Shown one piece after another: positions 12,026 through 13,299 of a stretch of DNA of 13,299 nucleotides. The translations under genes and the position numbers were made by a program. The notes below the pieces were generated by a model, which saw only the letters and a program-made list of their open reading frames with translations, did not search any database and was not told where the DNA came from. Source of the DNA: Acidobacteriota bacterium. GTDB taxonomy: Bacteria; Acidobacteriota; Terriglobia; Terriglobales; Acidobacteriaceae. Each line of letters opens with the position of its first letter. Positions within the stretch are counted from its first letter, which is position 1. The stretch lies in contig JAEKKE010000178.1 of the NCBI GenBank assembly GCA_019510535.1, positions 1-13,299 of the forward strand. The letters run 5' to 3'.

Positions 12026-13299
12026 CTACTTCAAACTCTTATTCTTCCCCACACTTAACAGATTCGCCATGATACGAAAACTTCCCGGCACACCATCCGG
12101 CATCTGGCGGAAGAAGGCATACGCCATATACACATAGACGCCCTTGCCATAGCGGGCATAGATCAGGCCGCCCTTCTGCGGATCCATCTGTGTGTCGTGC
12201 ATCTCCGTAGGAGCCGTATACTTCACATCCCAGCTCTGCAGGAAGCCGTGGCCGCGCTCTTCTACCCAACCATCAAAGTCCGCTGTCGTGATCTTGTTCG
12301 GCCAGTTCAGGACAGGGTCTTTGTCGTCGAGGATCGTAACCTTGCAGTCCTCTTCCACAACGCGCTCCCCTTCCCCACCGAGCGTGATGGGATACGGACC
12401 GAAGTTGTGGTCGTACTCGTTGCTCTGGTACTGCGAGATCACCACGCCACCCTGCTGCACATAGTCGAGCAGGCGGTTGTTGAAGGTCCGCAGCTCCGGC
12501 CGTGCGGCATAGGAACGGATGCCCAGCAGAATGACATCATAGGCCGAGAGATCGGCCTTGGCGATGTCCTGCGGCGAAAGAAATGTGGGATGAATGCCGA
12601 AGTCCGCCAACGTCTGCGGCACTTCATCGCCGGTGCCGGTCACATAAGCCACCTTGAGACCCGGGGCGATCTTCACATCCGTGCCCGTCGTGCGATACGC
12701 CGCATCGCGATACGACGGATACGGCCGAAGCCCTGTATACCCGGTCGTGACATAGCCATCCGTATATTGCTTGCCGTTATAGGTTGCGACCGCCGTAAGC
12801 GTATACGCTTTTGTCTCAACCGACTTCGGCGTCACCTGGAAGCTGATGCTCTGCTCATCGCCGTCCCGCATAGCGCTGAAGGTGGCCTTCGCCGGTGAGG
12901 AGGTCCAGCCCGCAGGCAGATTGAGCGCGAGCTCTCCCTTCGCTGGACCTTTCACGTTCGAGCGCACGTTCACATTCAACGTAAAGCTCGTCGCCGTCAT
13001 GGGAACAATACCCGCTTGCGGCGAGACCGTGACCGAGATCGCGGGAGCGATCAGCAGCGGCTCATACACAATGCCATAGCCGAGATAGCGATGCTGCGTC
13101 TGCACGGTTGCGGTGACGGGGAAGGTAACGCCGTCATACTGCACATGAATCACCGCGCTGAGCGGATACGGCTCGATCGGCATACCGAGCGCGGCTGGAT
13201 TCTGCACATCGTAGACAGTCTGCTCCAGGCTGCTACGCGAAAAGTATGGCTTGGTGTACGGCTGCGTCTCCGGCACCTGAATCGTTACGGGGCGGTCGA
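12026..13299 (-). CDS. C-terminal part of a large secreted protein, probably PIG-L family deacetylase (5' end outside window)
   Basis: The frame is open from the window edge (13297) to TAG 12028-12026, 424 residues visible; the GTG at 13276 is an internal Val. Residues coded at about 12782-13036 look like a NEW3/NPCBM-associated beta-sandwich (ISVTVSPQAGIVPMTATSFTLNVNVRSN, then LNLPAGWTSSP). Residues coded at about 12029-12658 look like a class I glutamine-amidotransferase-like (ThuA-like) alpha/beta domain: LKVAYVTGTGDEVPQTLADFGI, then YDVILLGIRSYAARPEL, then LDYVQQGGVVISQYQS. No Cys nucleophile is seen, so it is likely a non-catalytic or sugar-binding version. I recall this C-terminal architecture from long Acidobacteria/Bacteroidetes proteins with an N-terminal PIG-L (LmbE-like) deacetylase domain. 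That N-terminal domain is not in the window, so the name is an inference. Confidence 0.65.
   Translation of the reverse strand, partial: DRPVTIQVPETQPYTKPYFSRSSLEQTVYDVQNPAALGMPIEPYPLSAVIHVQYDGVTFPVTATVQTQHRYLGYGIVYEPLLIAPAISVTVSPQAGIVPMTATSFTLNVNVRSNVKGPAKGELALNLPAGWTSSPAKATFSAMRDGDEQSISFQVTPKSVETKAYTLTAVATYNGKQYTDGYVTTGYTGLRPYPSYRDAAYRTTGTDVKIAPGLKVAYVTGTGDEVPQTLADFGIHPTFLSPQDIAKADLSAYDVILLGIRSYAARPELRTFNNRLLDYVQQGGVVISQYQSNEYDHNFGPYPITLGGEGERVVEEDCKVTILDDKDPVLNWPNKITTADFDGWVEERGHGFLQSWDVKYTAPTEMHDTQMDPQKGGLIYARYGKGVYVYMAYAFFRQMPDGVPGSFRIMANLLSVGKNKSLK

Overview
The window looks like a piece of chromosome from a GC-rich Gram-negative bacterium, most likely an Acidobacteriota of the Terriglobia/Acidobacteriaceae type (Edaphobacter, Granulicella or Terriglobus relatives). 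This is an inference from three things: the gene order (ispE, tRNA-Gln, prs, rplY, pth, rpsF, rpsR, rplI), the Ala/Pro-rich tails and extensions on ribosomal proteins, and the company of an ECF sigma operon with a secretin-like protein, a secreted beta-helix protein and a large PIG-L-type secreted protein. No phage, plasmid, CRISPR or insertion-sequence genes are visible.

Layout. (1) 1-1358, plus strand: the C-terminal half of valyl-tRNA synthetase. Its stop codon lies inside the first copy of a 115-bp palindromic repeat (1356-1470). (2) 1486-1896, plus strand: a small hydrophilic protein of unknown function. Its ribosome binding site is buried in a long, nearly perfect hairpin, and a strong terminator follows. 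(3) 1963-3409, minus strand: a three-gene operon of ECF sigma factor, membrane anti-sigma-like protein and secretin-like domain protein, each overlapping the next by a few bases. The second, inverted copy of the repeat (3462-3576) lies just upstream of it. (4) 3645-8797, minus strand: a long housekeeping cluster read as ispE, tRNA-Gln(UUG), prs, rplY, pth, rpsF, rpsR, rplI, ending in a terminator at 3596-3619. GC-rich hairpins without U-tracts sit in four of its longer junctions. (5) 8873-11335, minus strand: an 820-residue exported protein made of two repeated beta-helix units plus a C-terminal F5/8 type C (discoidin) domain. A LacI-type palindrome lies 55 bp in front of its start. (6) 11595-11942, plus strand: a compact tyrosine-phosphatase-like protein divergent from (5), with a spaced direct repeat in its upstream region. 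(7) 12026-13299, minus strand: the C-terminal part of a large secreted protein, probably a PIG-L family deacetylase, with a strong terminator at 11976-12004.

How it works together. Region 4 joins isoprenoid precursor supply (IspE), PRPP synthesis (Prs), a glutamine tRNA and the translation apparatus (bL25, Pth, bS6, bS18, bL9) in one growth-related transcription unit. Regions 5-7 are accessory functions for the cell surface and polysaccharides. The main candidates for undescribed biology are the palindromic repeat family, the SD-masking hairpin before the gene at 1525, and the secretin-like domain that is coupled to an anti-sigma factor but has no export signal of its own.
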